From Larus michahellis (Eukaryota > Chordata > Aves > Charadriiformes > Laridae), in NCBI RefSeq assembly GCF_964199755.1, contig NC_133911.1, positions 1,949,001-2,013,000 of the forward strand: DNA of 64,000 nt, given 5' to 3'. Shown here one piece after another: positions 13,601 to 24,937 of the stretch (positions are counted from its first letter, which is position 1; every line of letters begins with the position of its first letter). The notes beneath the pieces were generated by a model, which was given only the letters and a program-made list of their open reading frames with translations, ran no database searches and was not told the DNA's origin. The translations under genes were made by a program, and so were the position numbers.

Positions 13601-16600
13601 CACAACAGGAAACCGATTTCTGGCAGAAACGCTTGGATAAACCTAGGTGGAACTAGTAGCAGAGGATGGAAAGAACAAAGCAAAGGAGATGGTGTCTGGG
13701 TTTGAAGCACAGGAGAAAACACGCATTTATAGTCGCTAAACTAGCCCCCAGGATTTTCAAGGTTTTCAGGGAGAAATGAATCATGATGAAAACTGGCAGG
13801 AGAGGCGGAAAAATGATCATCTTGTACCAGGCATGGGAAGTGAAGCCACCTACAAGGCTTTTTTATCGGAAAGAAGAGTTTTCAGCAATTTTGGAAACTG
13901 TATCCAGAGTTGGGGAGGGATTTTGTGGTCCATCCTGCCACATTTTCTGTCCTGAATGGAACCCTCCCTCTGGTGTGTTGAACTTTTTTCTTGTTGTTTT
14001 GCAGACCTGCAGGCATTTTGCTGATTACCTTACGTTTGGACTTCTGTTATTATTAAGCCCCCTTCTGTGTAAATGTTTGGATTTTTTTAAGAAGGCTCCA
14101 TTGTTTTGTATTTTGTCCAGGTGTTTTGTATTTATAGACAAAAATTTTTACTTTTACAGAGTTTACTAGTTAGATAATCTGTTACTGAGCTGCGAGAACT
14201 ATTGTAAATGGAGCTTTCCTGGGTGTATCTGCTGGTTTTACACAAGGCGATCCCTTTTCCACATACTCCCCATGTTGTCCCATAGAGAAAGTCACTCCTG
14301 GCAGTTCTGAAGCACTGAAATCATAAGATGGCGATAAGTTTGGGGTTTTTTGTTACCTTTGTGATTCTCTTCCCTCCTTGATTTGCTCTTTGTTTTGCTT
14401 CTCCTTTCTGTAGCAAAAGCTTTTTAAAGTGCAGATTTGCTTTGCAGGAAAAGTCTCAAAATGAAACTGTGTTTAATGTTTAACGTTTTTCCTTCTTCTT
14501 TTAAAGTTTTTCAGATACCTTGGAGATGGCAGACGATATGGCCATAGATATACCCCATATTTGGTTGTACCTAGCTGAGTTGGTGACCCCCATGTTAAAA
14601 GAAGGAGGAATCTCTATGAGAGAACTTATACAGTAAGCAACGCTCTTCTTTTTCAGTGTCGGCCGGGCTGAGCTGCCTGGCTATGCTATGGAGTCATTTC
14701 ACAGCGTGGTTCCCATCAGTAGGTAAAAGAGGAGGAGCGTTAGAGGCTCAGCTTCTCGCAGGAGCTGATGAAAGGCTCGCTGCACACCGCTGGGGACTGG
14801 CACCAGGCGGAAAGCTGTGGTGGGAAGGGAGCTCGCTGCTCCATAGTCACCGTTCGGGGAGGAAAGGCGCATCCGTAAATCTACTTCAGTCCCGTTTGTT
14901 TCAGCTGAGCTAAAAAACACCCCGGCGTTGTACAGTCGGGCTCGTTTGAGAGCACGCTGAGGCTCTGAGAATTAGATTTGAAGAAAGCGAGGTATCGCGC
15001 AGGAGTCTTTATGTCTCAGAGTAATAACCACCACCTGGGCATTGCCGTAAACACGGGCACAAAACCTTACCTTGCCTGCAAGACTGGAACCTGCTTCCAG
15101 GACCAGGGTTTCTCTTTTTTGTACGTGTCCTTATGTACCTGGGGGTTAACTAGAAGACAGTTGAATAGTTCCCTTTTCCTGTAAGTAGCCTATCCCTTTT
15201 CCTGTAAGTAGCATATTAAGAAAATAATAGCTTTTTTCCCCCAAAAAAGGGTCCTGCTGTCTGAATGCAGCATCCCACAAAAATGAGTGGATTTGACGTT
15301 AAATAAAAATAAAGCCTTTGTAATTAGCCCCATTGTGGCAAGTGCGCTGCATCGCTGAAGTCCTTTATGGGCAGTGCTAGCTAGATCCAATCCTGGATCC
15401 CGGGCAGAAGTTAAAGGTGATTCCCTGCCTCAGTTTGATCGCTACGCCTTGCCTTGCGTTCCAAATCCAAATTACAAGGAAAAAATATCTGGTTTTCTTT
15501 CATTCTAGAGAATTTAGCAAACCTTTGCTTCCTGTGGGAAGAGCCGGCGTCTTGCTTGCTGAAATCTTGCACCTTCTATGCAAACAAATGGTAAGTGTCC
15601 AGGTGTCCCGTTCGTAGATAGGAGCTGGATGCAGCGAGTACATTTACGCGTGAATTCTACACGTTTCCCACAGGAAGATATTTAGGGATGGGCCAGCCAG
15701 TCCAGATAACCCAGCAAACCTGCCTCTTCATCCCCAGTTTCAAACCAAGCCTTACAAGGTTCCAAAAAGTTAACTTTTTTTTTTTTTTCTCATCACTTTT
15801 CCCTTTTGCAGGTACCTTTGCACCTGGCTTCTTCCAGAAGCTTAGTGTGCTGAAATACTGCAAGAGGGACATTCTCGAGGTATTTCTGGGCTGACCAGAA
15901 GCAGCAAGTGCCGGAAATCTGGCGAGAGAGCTGTTCTTGCAGACCGGAGAGGTTCTGAGGGTTCGGATAAGCTTCAGATGGCCTCTCTCAGACTTCTGGG
16001 TGCTTATCCAAACTAAACCTGCCAACTCTTAAGAATCACCCATCACTAGGGGTAGTGACACCTTTTCACCCTGTGACTTCTCGAGCTCTCTTACACATTT
16101 CACACTTGTGTGTCCAAACAGTTTGGTGGTTTCCCTATAATTCTGTCTCCATTTTTGTCTTTTTTTTTTTTTTTTATAATCCAGCTAAATACTGCACTTT
16201 GGATAGTATCTATTTTAAACCCTGTAAAATCCCTCACTTGCCTTTTTCTTTTTTTTTAAAGCATGCCTTCAAATAAGGTTGAATGTTCCAGGAGCGTTTC
16301 AGTCTAGCAATGCAAATAGTGACTTTTTATTTATTTGTTTTAGTCTTAGGCTTGTTTGGACAGTCGGCTTCCATTTATTTTTCTCTGTTCTGTGAAAGAA
16401 AAGCTGCTGTGCTCTGGGGCTCGAAGCACAGCCTTGGGTTTCTGTTTCTGCCACAGCTTTCGAATTCGATCTCATCCAGGCCAATACTCGGACTCGGGTA
16501 TTTCAATGTAATATCAGTCGTCTAATTCAGATCCTAATGAATCGTAGCAGGAACTACGCACAATTAGCTCTTAATGATCTGCATTGTAAACTTAAAACTG

Positions 16601-19600
16601 TAATCTGCTTTGTAAACTAAAAATCAGGCTGCTTTTATCAGCGCTTAACTTGGGCTACGCAGTGGTCTCCCTTGTGCAGGTGCTACAAGGTAAAAGTTTC
16701 GGCAGAGCATTTGGGTGAAAAGAGCTGGTTGTTACTCGTATTTTTCTTCTTGTTAGAACTGTGTATGTGCCGTCTTAGGCAGGACAGCGAAAGGTCAGCG
16801 TGACATTAGAGGATGCGGAAGGTTGAACTGTATGTGCTGCAAAGGCGCTTTTCTCAAGGTTTGCAATAAATTCCAGGAATTGAAAGGGGAACTTGGTATT
16901 ATGTACCTGAATTTGAGGCTTGATCCCTGCACAGAAAACAGCCATGTAAACAATTATCTTCTAAAAGTAGCTAATTTGCTGGTGCCTTAATGGCAAGGCA
17001 GGGGGAGAGTGAGTCACGGAGCAAGTTAATGACAGAGTCAGAAGAATCTAAGTCATCTAACTGCCAGCTCGGTGTCACGGCCGTGGGAAACTGCCTTGTT
17101 CCAATGTGTCACTTTTCGTAGGTAATCTCTGGCTGAAGTTGTCGCAAACCCCACGTGTCACGTTATGCCTTGTTTATTACCCATCACCGTGGCGTCTGAC
17201 CACTTGACAAGATGTGTATAGCTGTGGCAGGATTGCATATATGATTTCTCTTGCACGGGATTTCCAGACGTTTTCACTCCATTGCTAGGCATCTTGTTTG
17301 GTGGCTGAACGGTTCTTTATTTCTCCCGACACAGCTGCACCACTCCGGCTTGTGTAAACTCCCCTGGTTGTCTCTCGAGTCTTTAAAAGGAACAAACTGT
17401 TTGTGTTTTAGAGCCATAAGAAAGTGGGAGCCTTATGGAGGGAGTCTGGCCTCAGTTGGAAGGACTACTTACCCGAAGGGGAGGATGTACATACCTTTCT
17501 CATGGAACAAGTGAGTTTCAGAGCAAGAAACTGCTTAGTTAATGATTTTGGCACACTGATTTTTGGTTTGTTCATCCTCTTCCATCCCATTCTTGTGTAT
17601 AGTTGGTGTGGGACGTGCGGTGAAGTGTCTCCCTCACCAAGCTGGGGTTAGATTATCTCAGCACCTCCTTTCTGAAATACCAGGAGGAAGGGCTCGTCCC
17701 CTCCAAACCCAGGCACACATCTCCTGCCAGCTGGCTTCGCCTGGGAGATCTGGTTCTCCAACGGGGGGGAAAGAACTCAAGAATGAGTTTTGCAGCAAGG
17801 ACAGACCATCTGCAGAAGGGCTGGAATAAATTACAGCAATTATTCACTCATCCCGCCTTGTGTTATGACCCCGGGGGGGTTCACGGCCGAGAAGAGCCAG
17901 GCCTGATGGAGGGCACCTTGCAGCTCTTGCTGGTGGCACTCCTGAGGAAGAAGCCGGAGATCTCCCTTTGGAGCTCTAAGTGATCCACTGCCCTGTTTTA
18001 GCACTTAGGAGGTGCTGCGCTGCAGGAAATGACACGGATTACCGAGGCCTGGGGCTTGGTGAGGGGACTGTAGATCCTCAGTCGCGTTTTGCAATGAATT
18101 GGGGCATTAGCTGCAATTCGTTTGAGCGAATGCCAGCTCTGGTAATTGCATTCCAGCTCCCCGTCGTTTTCGTTGAGCAACATGCACTTTTATTTTGTGC
18201 ACGCTCGTATTGTGCAGGGCTGGAGTTGCTCTGAGACGCTTGGTTCTCTTTGCTGGATAATGTAGTTCCCACGTGTTTGTAAAATGCTTTCTAATCTTTG
18301 GAACAGAGAAAGTATATAAATCGTTGTAATGATAACTTAGCAGTTGAAAGGTGCAGGAAAGCAGAATGAAGTGTAGCTTGCTGCCTCGGTTTGCTATAAT
18401 TCAGCATAGGGAAGTATATTTCACTAATTCTCATCGTCACTTCTGATGTTGCAGAAGTTGGACTTCACGGAGTCCGACTGTTCCAGTTCCTCAGAAGCAC
18501 TTTCAGAGAAAGAACTCTCTGCGGAAGAGCTGAACAAGCAGCTAGAAAAACTCATTGTTGAGGACAAGGCGAATGATGAACAAATCTTTGACTGGGTAGA
18601 GGTACAAAGACTATTTTCACCCTCCCTGCACACAGTTCATGAGCTGCTTTCATAAATATTTTCTCATCTAAAGGAGCATCTCTGCAGGCTCCTCCCTAGG
18701 CATAGGATATGCAGATGATTTGGCCTGTGCAATCAACAAGTCCAGAGAATTAAATTCTAAAATATAATCAGTCAGTTATTTCAAAGTAAGCTTTAGGAAG
18801 AAAGAATTCAAGCCGTGTTAACATGTAACTGTGTAACTGCCTTTTAAATACTGCAGACTTTTTGACGCTGAAAATACTGCTTCTGGCTACTTATTACATT
18901 TTAGACAGAGGACACCGCTACATTCTTTCTTCCCAAAATAGGAGATAAAAGCTTCTCATTGCTTTCTGCAACGCGACCTACCAAATTGCTTTGTGCTGCA
19001 AAATCCTGGGGAATCAGTGAGCGCACGTGTACCTTTCCCAGTGCATTGGACCAGTAACTGTAAAAGAAAATAAAGAAAAAGAAAAAAAAGCCCTGTCAGC
19101 CCACTGATCCTTTGCCCTCTATCTCTGGCTGCATCCTTTAAGCCAGATGTTTAATCTAGTGTCTGAAATTATACCCAACCTGATTCATTTAGATCTGTGC
19201 TCACACCTAAATCTTGATCAGCTTCACTTCAGTTATTTCTCTTGCTGGAGCAATGTGTTAAAAAATGTCATTTTTCTCCTGCCGTTAGAGAAGTCGAGAG
19301 TGGAATGAAAGCAGCACTGAAAATCTGGGGACACACACAGGCTCTTTGTAGTCTTGGACAAGTTACATAGCCATTCTCTGAATTTCTTCTACAAAGCAAA
19401 CAAATCTCCACCCAAGGAGCCTGCTGTAAAATTTGTTGGAAAAGCCTAAAACTCTTAGAAAATGTATAAGGGCATTGTAAAAGCCAAGCATTGTTGGTTT
19501 GGCTTGTTCTTGGAGACAAATGACGAGTTGTGGGAGTAGTTAAATGGTGTATTGATCGCCTGAGAACTGTTGTTGCATGTTGATGAACCCGAGCTAGTTT

Positions 19601-22600
19601 CAAGAAGTGACTGGGAACGCTGGGTTTTTGCAGAGCGGTGAACTGAATTTCTACTGCAGCAGCTTTTGCTGAACTGGAACTTGCTGCCAAATTCAGCGGT
19701 GGAGTTTGGAAATGGTCGCTCTCATGCAGCGGCATGTTTTTAACTGGTCCATTTACTCTTGATTTCAGGCTAATCTAGACGAAAGCCAGATGAGTTCACC
19801 TACATTCCTTAGAGCTTTAATGACAGCAGTTTGTAAAGCAGCTATTATAGGTGAGTAACCCGCAATACAAACATCACACAAACCAAACGTGCAAAAAATG
19901 ATTTTCTATTTTTCAGGTTTATATCAGTTTTCCCTCCCAGAGGCTGGTTTTTTTTTTTTTTATCACACACTAAGACTTTTGCACCGTATTGAATTCTAGC
20001 GCTCGAGAAGGGGATGTCCGCTCCTCCTGCGACAGGTTGTGGTGTTCTCGAGGCGCTGGCGTGTCCTGGTGACCTCGCGCGAGCAGACGTTTCAGACGAC
20101 TCTGAGTAATGTCAGATTGTTCATTGATTTTTCTAGTGAAGGTGGAAATGCGCTAGACGTTATTAAAATAATTAGCATTTCCACTCCGGTGTCAGCAAGT
20201 ACGCGTGGGCGCTCTACCAGCGCAGATTGCCACGTGCGAGCTGGAAGCGTGGGTTGCAGAAGAGAAGCCAGCCTGCATCTCTGTCGTCCTCATAGTTTTT
20301 TGCCCAAAGTTGCAATTTTGGAAACACGGTTTATGAATTACTTGAATATACGGCAGTCGTCTGGAAATGGAGGAAAGGGTGGGTTCCCATGTCAGATGTG
20401 TGAGCCTCAGACCCTCAGGGGGGCTTGAATAAAAGCGCTGCAGCCAGAAACATCTGGTCAGTTCACTTTGTTTTCTAGTTCACTTTGTTTTCTTTAACTT
20501 TACTGTTGGCATCTGGCAAGGCAAAAAATTGTGCTTGTAAAGCACCCGGTTCTGCTCTTAGCTGTAAGAGTCACGCTCGGTGGAAAGAATGGTCTGAACT
20601 TCATCTTGCTGGGAGGGAAAAGACAGCCCAGCTCCTTTCTTCTCCCTGAGAACAGAACCTTTCTGATGCCACCTAGTGTTAACGGCGAAATGACACAGGA
20701 CAAGGGTTTCCCTGATGTGTATAGGGAACACCTTCTGGTTTACGTTTTGACCTTGCCTCTAATTGAGGGGTTTTTTTTTCCTTTTGTTTTCAAAATATCG
20801 CTTAATTGTGATGTATGATCTACTTAAAAGCTGCTGAATAATTTATCCATTGCTGATGGACTTCTAATGTGTATTTTTATATATTTTTATGTCATGTGCA
20901 GCTTATGATTCTGTTTCTGCCTTAATATTTTTAGGGAAAAAAAGGTATACCTTTCTAAAAACCTTCTCAATAACTGAAATTTTAGCCCTAGCCATTGTAC
21001 AGGCTTTGGACATCCAGTTGTCTGTGGCAGCACAAGGATTTGCGCTGCAAGTAAGGTTATAATCCTTCTGCGTGTGTCAGCAGGCGGGGTAGGGCCAGGG
21101 GCGCTGCAGATACAGGTTGAATTTGGAGAACTGGAGGGATCAAGACTTGCAGCAAAAGCCATTGGGTCAGAAATACTTCCTGTTGTTTCGCTCCCTCTTT
21201 TTTCTCCGCGCATAACGCGTATCTGTGATTTCTATTTGAATAAATAAAGGTGATAAAAGATCCACCCCTGCTGCTGTGTAGCAAAGCTGACCCTGTTTTC
21301 TTCTCTTCCCCTCAGCGGACTCTTCTAGCTTCCGTGTGGACACTGCTGTTATCAAACAGAGAGTGCCGATCTTACTCAAGTACCTAGACTCAGACACAGA
21401 GAAGGAACTACAAGCACTTTATGCACTACAAGCATCAATAGTAAAACTTGATCAGCCTCCTAGTAAGTGTTGCCTCTGCACGGGGGATGCGAACCTTGAC
21501 AGCCTGAGGAAAAGCTATTTCTGTGAGAGTAAAATCCAGCAATAGGGTGTGGAAGAGGCTGTGCTTCTCCTGACAGTGGAAATAAAATCTTACCATTTTA
21601 TGTAGCAGATGAGAGAAAACAGCGCTCGGTGGTTTCTGCTTGTCCGGATTCCGGCTGTAGAGTGGCGCAGTTGCTCAAACGGTTGGCCAGAGGCCATCTC
21701 TTCTCTAGGTTGCTCCTGTAAGCAGCCATGCAGAAGGAAAGGCAAACCTCTGTTGATAAAGAGAAGGGAAAAAAAGCAGTTGAAAATAATCTGTTGAGTT
21801 TACAATACCTGGACATGTGAGAGCACCGAGTGTTGTAATTGTATTGCTGCACCACAGGTGTCTGTGGACTTGGAGGGGATAAAATGAATTGACAACTGAT
21901 GAGTCCTGTCCCAGAGACACTGCAGGAAACTGTTGTTGGAAAAGAGGTGGGGAGTTGCTAAAGAAATAGGGATTCCCACGGAGCCTGCGGCACAAAATCA
22001 AAGAGTGGCCCAAAACACACGACTCGATCATCCTTAGCTGTAAGGCGCTGGTCATGTGTTATCATCCCTCCTGCTGAGCCGTGACAAATCAGGTGTTGGA
22101 GAGGAGCCAGGCTGCCAGGTTGTGCGGTCCAGTGAGAGGAGGACAGGCTGCTGTGTACTTTGTTTGCTGGCCAATCTCTAGATAATAAGTTCCCACGGCT
22201 GCTTTCCCAGCTTTCCCTTTTCTGCGGAGCGTGCGTTATCCGACAGCATCAGGGGGACCTCTTTTCCCTCTCAGCTCTGTGTAACTAGCCAGGAAGCAAT
22301 AACTCAGTGACAGACCGTCCTTTTACTTGTATCTGCATCTCTTGCATTAAAGGTCACGTTAATCCCCTTATCCGTAACCATGCCTTTGTCCGCTGACTTA
22401 AACCGCACAGTACTAACAGCTGTTCTCTCCCGTTATTCCATTATTGCAGATTTGTTGCGGATGTTTTTTGATTGCCTGTATGATGAGGAGGTCATATCGG
22501 AGGATGCCTTCTACAAGTGGGAGAGCAGCAAGGACCCAGCGGAGCAGAACGGGAAAGGAGTAGCGCTAAAATCTGTCACAGCATTCTTCACGTGGCTACG

Positions 22601-22631
22601 GGAGGCCGAAGAGGAGTCGGAGGATAATTAA
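1532..22631 (+). CDS. EIF4G3: EIF4G3 (eIF4G-II), 3' half of the gene, 15 coding exons
   Basis: eIF4G proteins are cytoplasmic scaffolds of the cap-binding complex eIF4F. They bring eIF4E, eIF4A, eIF3, PABP and MNK kinases together on mRNA. The exons 1532-1636, 3384-3516, 4656-4750, 6386-6479, 6736-6853, 8078-8301, 9411-9526, 12110-12282, 14507-14632, 15509-15590, 17412-17510, 18455-18601, 19769-19850, 21316-21462 and 22450-22631 join without a phase break to 640 codons plus TAA. Numbering the partial product from 1, residues 1-35 are the tail of MIF4G, about 80-260 a Ser/Pro-rich linker, about 273-395 the MA3 domain (second eIF4A site in the family) and about 470-640 the W2 domain ending in an acidic tail (MNK-binding region in the family). 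The match is to eIF4G3 rather than eIF4G1 from remembered sequence, and the HP1BP3-SH2D5 neighbours support it. The N-terminal half with PABP and eIF4E sites lies upstream of the window. Confidence 0.96.
3384..3516 (+). CDS. EIF4G3: EIF4G3 exon: post-MIF4G charged helix
   Basis: It encodes [20 protein letters not shown] followed by a Glu/Lys/Gln-rich helix ending in KRRP plus one base of a split Gly codon. This is the conserved segment directly after MIF4G in eIF4G1 and eIF4G3. The donor is GTAAAG at 3517. Confidence 0.95.
4656..4750 (+). CDS. EIF4G3: EIF4G3 exon: linker
   Basis: It encodes [20 protein letters not shown] and continues to FLKITK. The exon starts with two bases that complete the split Gly codon and ends in phase 0. 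The donor is GTAGGT. Confidence 0.94.
6386..6479 (+). CDS. EIF4G3: EIF4G3 exon: linker
   Basis: It encodes [20 protein letters not shown] and a short Gly/Ser stretch, ending with one base of a split Asp codon. Acceptor TTTTACAG, donor GTAAGT at 6480. Confidence 0.94.
6736..6853 (+). CDS. EIF4G3: EIF4G3 exon: Ser-rich linker
   Basis: It encodes a Ser-rich, low-complexity part of the linker between MIF4G and MA3 ([18 protein letters not shown], then many Ser). It begins with two bases of the Asp codon and ends with two bases of a Ser codon. This stretch is variable between vertebrates. Donor GTAAGC. Confidence 0.93.
8078..8301 (+). CDS. EIF4G3: EIF4G3 exon: linker with regulatory-type sequence
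   Basis: At 224 bp this is the longest internal EIF4G3 exon in the window. It encodes [20 protein letters not shown], then RPNTFLRG and a Glu/Gln-rich helix ([18 protein letters not shown]). It ends with one base of a split Ala codon. Donor GTAAGC. Confidence 0.95.
9411..9526 (+). CDS. EIF4G3: EIF4G3 exon: start of MA3 domain
   Basis: After an Ala/Pro-rich lead it encodes [20 protein letters not shown], the first helix of the MA3 domain, which contacts eIF4A in this family. It ends in phase 0 after NDFK. Donor GTAAGC. Confidence 0.95.
9527..12109 (+). other. EIF4G3: EIF4G3 intron with CR1 insertion
   Basis: This 2.6-kb intron contains the CR1 copy at 11461-11832. I recognise nothing else in it. 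Confidence 0.6.
11461..11832 (+). mobile_element. CR1 LINE, truncated 3' end
   Basis: The segment runs from AGCCTGGAGAAGTGAAGGCT to the CR1 3' terminus (CAACCCAAACCATTCTATGA then TTCT). It is a 5'-truncated copy of the main avian LINE, in sense orientation in an EIF4G3 intron. It retains only the 3' end, so the antisense frame across it (11283-11819) is not a gene. Boundaries are by eye. Confidence 0.9.
12110..12282 (+). CDS. EIF4G3: EIF4G3 exon: MA3 domain core
   Basis: It encodes [20 protein letters not shown], then the conserved [18 protein letters not shown] and ends after DFFKG (split codon). The donor is the atypical GTTTGT at 12283. If the intron were read through, a stop codon follows within six codons (12299-12301). 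Confidence 0.94.
14507..14632 (+). CDS. EIF4G3: EIF4G3 exon: end of MA3 domain
   Basis: It encodes [20 protein letters not shown] and continues to GGISMRELI. Two AGs lie eight bases apart at the acceptor (14505-14506 and 14513-14514). Only the first keeps the frame. Donor GTAAGC. Confidence 0.94.
15171..15216 (+). repeat. Tandem duplication, 2 x 23 bp
   Basis: Two adjacent copies (15171-15193 and 15194-15216) share the core CCCTTTTCCTGTAAGTAGC and differ at about one base. Each copy contains a donor-like GTAAGT. Confidence 0.85.
15509..15590 (+). CDS. EIF4G3: EIF4G3 exon: MA3 to W2 connector
   Basis: It encodes [20 protein letters not shown] and HLLCKQM. It completes a split Gln codon from the previous exon and ends in phase 0. 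Donor GTAAGT. Confidence 0.94.
17412..17510 (+). CDS. EIF4G3: EIF4G3 exon: connector
   Basis: It encodes 33 residues from [20 protein letters not shown] to HTFLMEQ in phase 0 at both ends. Acceptor TTTTAG, donor GTGAGT. Confidence 0.94.
18455..18601 (+). CDS. EIF4G3: EIF4G3 exon: start of W2 region
   Basis: It encodes 49 residues, an acidic Ser-rich stretch followed by [20 protein letters not shown] and DEQIFDWVE. It is in phase 0 at both ends. The donor is GTACAA at 18602. Confidence 0.94.
19769..19850 (+). CDS. EIF4G3: EIF4G3 exon: W2 domain
   Basis: It encodes [20 protein letters not shown] and VCKAAII, ending with one base of a split Ala codon. Donor GTGAGT. Confidence 0.94.
20460..20493 (+). 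repeat. Tandem duplication, 2 x 17 bp
   Basis: The 17-mer AGTTCACTTTGTTTTCT occurs twice without a gap in an EIF4G3 intron. Confidence 0.85.
21316..21462 (+). CDS. EIF4G3: EIF4G3 exon: W2 domain
   Basis: It encodes [20 protein letters not shown], then [20 protein letters not shown] and ends after DQPP with one base of a split Asn codon. Donor GTAAGT. Confidence 0.95.
22450..22631 (+). CDS. EIF4G3: EIF4G3 last coding exon: end of W2 and stop
   Basis: It encodes [20 protein letters not shown], then [17 protein letters not shown] and the acidic terminus EAEEESEDN, followed by TAA at 22629-22631. The aromatic/acidic box of the W2 (eIF5C-type) domain is intact. Confidence 0.96.
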
Positions 22632-23108
22632 AACTTAAAATACAGAGGAAAAAAAAAAAAAAAAAAAAAAGAAACAGTTTAAGTATTTTTTTAAAAAGTT
22701 TCACGTCTTCGCCAATCACAGTGCAGCAAGGCCAATTCTCGCGCAGACCCCCCCTTCCCCCACACATGCACGAGTGGGAGAGGTAAAAATAGAGAAACAC
22801 AAAGGTGATCATGGAGGAAAAAAGGTACTTGAAAAAAAAAAAAATAAACGTCAAACCTGAGGGCGGGAGCACTAAACCAAAACACATGTATTATTTATAG
22901 AAAATATTTTCTGTTTTAATCTTTTTTTTTCTTTTCTTTTTAAACAAGGACTCATACTTACAAAAACACAAAGCGAAACAAATCTGTTTAGCAAAAAAAA
23001 AAAAAGTTGAAAACTTTTAATTTATTATTTTAAGGACTGCAAATGCCAGTGTAATTTTTAAATTTGCAGTTTCTGTAAACAAATTGTATAATAGAACAAA
23101 AGCAAAGA

Positions 23109-23114
23109 AATAAA
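23109..23114 (+). terminator. EIF4G3: Candidate proximal poly(A) signal of EIF4G3
   Basis: Canonical AATAAA about 480 bp after the stop codon, in A/T-rich UTR sequence. Use is inferred, not shown. Confidence 0.4.
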
Positions 23115-24931
23115 TTTCCCTCCCCTTCATATGCACCTCAGTTTTGTTTCAAAGCATGATAAATAGACAAAACTTTCAAGGGGGTTGGGGTAAGCTAGAT
23201 GAGGAAGAGATCAAATTTTTTTTTTAATTGTCATCAGATTTTTCTGCCTGCCTCTCAGCTTGCTTCAGAAATTAAAAAAGAAAATAGTAATCAAAACGTA
23301 CATAACCTTGGAACGGAAGGAAATGCATTTGAGAAAACCGCTGCGGACCAGAGTGCTCCGAAAATAACTCATTCAAAACAGTGCTACCCTGGGGAAAAAA
23401 GTTCTAGTAATACTTTCAGAACCTTTAGAGCAACTTTAAGGCTTGTAAATACATAGAACAAATATTTAAAAAAAGAAAAAAAGAAATTGACTCAATACTA
23501 TTTCTTTTCACTTTCAAAATATAAAGAACAAAATAAAGACAAACATTGCAAGTTTAAAAGAAAGTAAAACGACTTCTCCTTTGACAGCTGCTGAATGTGT
23601 GCACCATTTCTGAGCGGTGCTGGCTTCCTTTTCATTGCGTAGGTCCTCGGTTCCAAATTGTGTACATATAGTGTGTGTATGTATGTGTGTCTACCAAAAA
23701 AGAGGGGTGAGAGCAATTGTTGTTTTAAAAAAAAAAAAAAAAAAAAAGGAAAAAAAAAAAAGGAGGAAAAAAAACAAAAACAAAACACCAAGGGGGTTGC
23801 TGCTTGGGAGACCTTTTCTGCAGAGAGAACTTAATGGCCGATGAGCAGCTGGGCTGCTGTACCGTGTGGGTGCATTTGGTTCCCAGCACGTTGCCGCGAG
23901 GCTGGGAGACAACCTCGGGGGCATTCGGTGCCCAGTCCCTGCTCGTTTTTTCCAGCCGTGTGGCCGCGGTGTCTCTGTGTGACTTGAATCGGTGGCGTTG
24001 TCCTGGGGACTTGGGACGCTGGTAGCTGCGGAGGTCGCAGCCGCTCGAGGAGAGAACCGACAGCCCTTCGCCATGGCTTGTGCGTCCGTTGTCGCCCAGC
24101 TTCTGCCGCTGCCCTTCGCATCTGCCAGTTGCCTTGCTGTGCCTAAGGAACCCACAGACCCGTGCGGGTGAAAATAAAAGCGCCCTACACGAGTCAAGAG
24201 GTGGAACAAGTGCTGCGATGCTCTTCCTGGCTCTGCCCACCCTGTGACAGTGTCCGAAGCCTGAGTGCCGCCCGGGTACAGATTAACAGCGGTCGCTTTG
24301 GAGTGCAGTCGGAGCACGTGTTTTCTGCGTGCCCAAAGGGACCTCGACCGCACCCCGATGCCACGCAGTCCTCCAAACTGAGCTGCTGCCGAGTACATTA
24401 AGTCTCTTGGGTGTCTCTCTTCAACAACCAAAGATGACCTGCTGGCTCTCACTGTGAAGAAGCATCTACCATAACACAGTCTGCAAAGTTTGTGAAGCCC
24501 TAAAAACGTAGTTTGTGAACTGTGGTCCGCGGACCACGAGTAACCTGTGGAGCATTTGCTGGTGGTCTGTGCAGCACTAGCTGCTCACATGATGCTGTCT
24601 TTTTCTTTCCAGCTGCTAAATCACTTCTTATTTTTAAAAAAAAAAAAAAAAAAAAAGAAAAAAAAGGAAAAACAAGGAAAAAAAGGAAAAAGGTTACAAA
24701 TACATTAAATACTTTCCTAATCTTACTTTTACATGTAAACAATTGCTGTACTTGCATAAGGATGTTATTTGATCACCAAGGGGAAGGGAGGAGGGTGCCT
24801 GGTTGTGGCCGGGGATGTCCACAAGACACTTTCCCTAGTAACATGTGTTCCACGCCATGAATCTGAGCTAGAGAATCCATGGCCTAAAACACTAGAGCAT
24901 TGTTTGTTGGGTTTTTTTTTTTTTTAGTAAC

Positions 24932-24937
24932 AATAAA
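24932..24937 (+). terminator. EIF4G3: Candidate distal poly(A) signal of EIF4G3
   Basis: AATAAA followed after 8 bases by TCTGTTTTG and then a genomic run of 17 A. It is the last canonical hexamer before the intergenic region. Confidence 0.5.

Larger units (their letters stand above)
12283..22449 (+). other. EIF4G3: EIF4G3 introns in the MA3-W2 part
   Basis: These introns contain two short tandem duplications: 23 bp at 15171-15216 and 17 bp at 20460-20493. A 155-codon antisense frame at 19268-19735 has no recognised similarity. No other element was identified. Confidence 0.55.

Noticed and set aside
13781-13880. Possible C/D box snoRNA in an EIF4G3 intron (ATGATGA)
   Set aside because: No convincing D box at the right distance and no terminal stem.
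19268-19735. 155-codon antisense frame in an EIF4G3 intron
   Set aside because: No family resemblance, no splice or poly(A) context, and a length within what chance gives over 64 kb.
23691-24452. 253-codon antisense open frame in the EIF4G3 3'UTR
   Set aside because: It ends in a poly-Phe stretch made by a genomic A tract, has no recognised domain and lies in UTR. The composition explains it.
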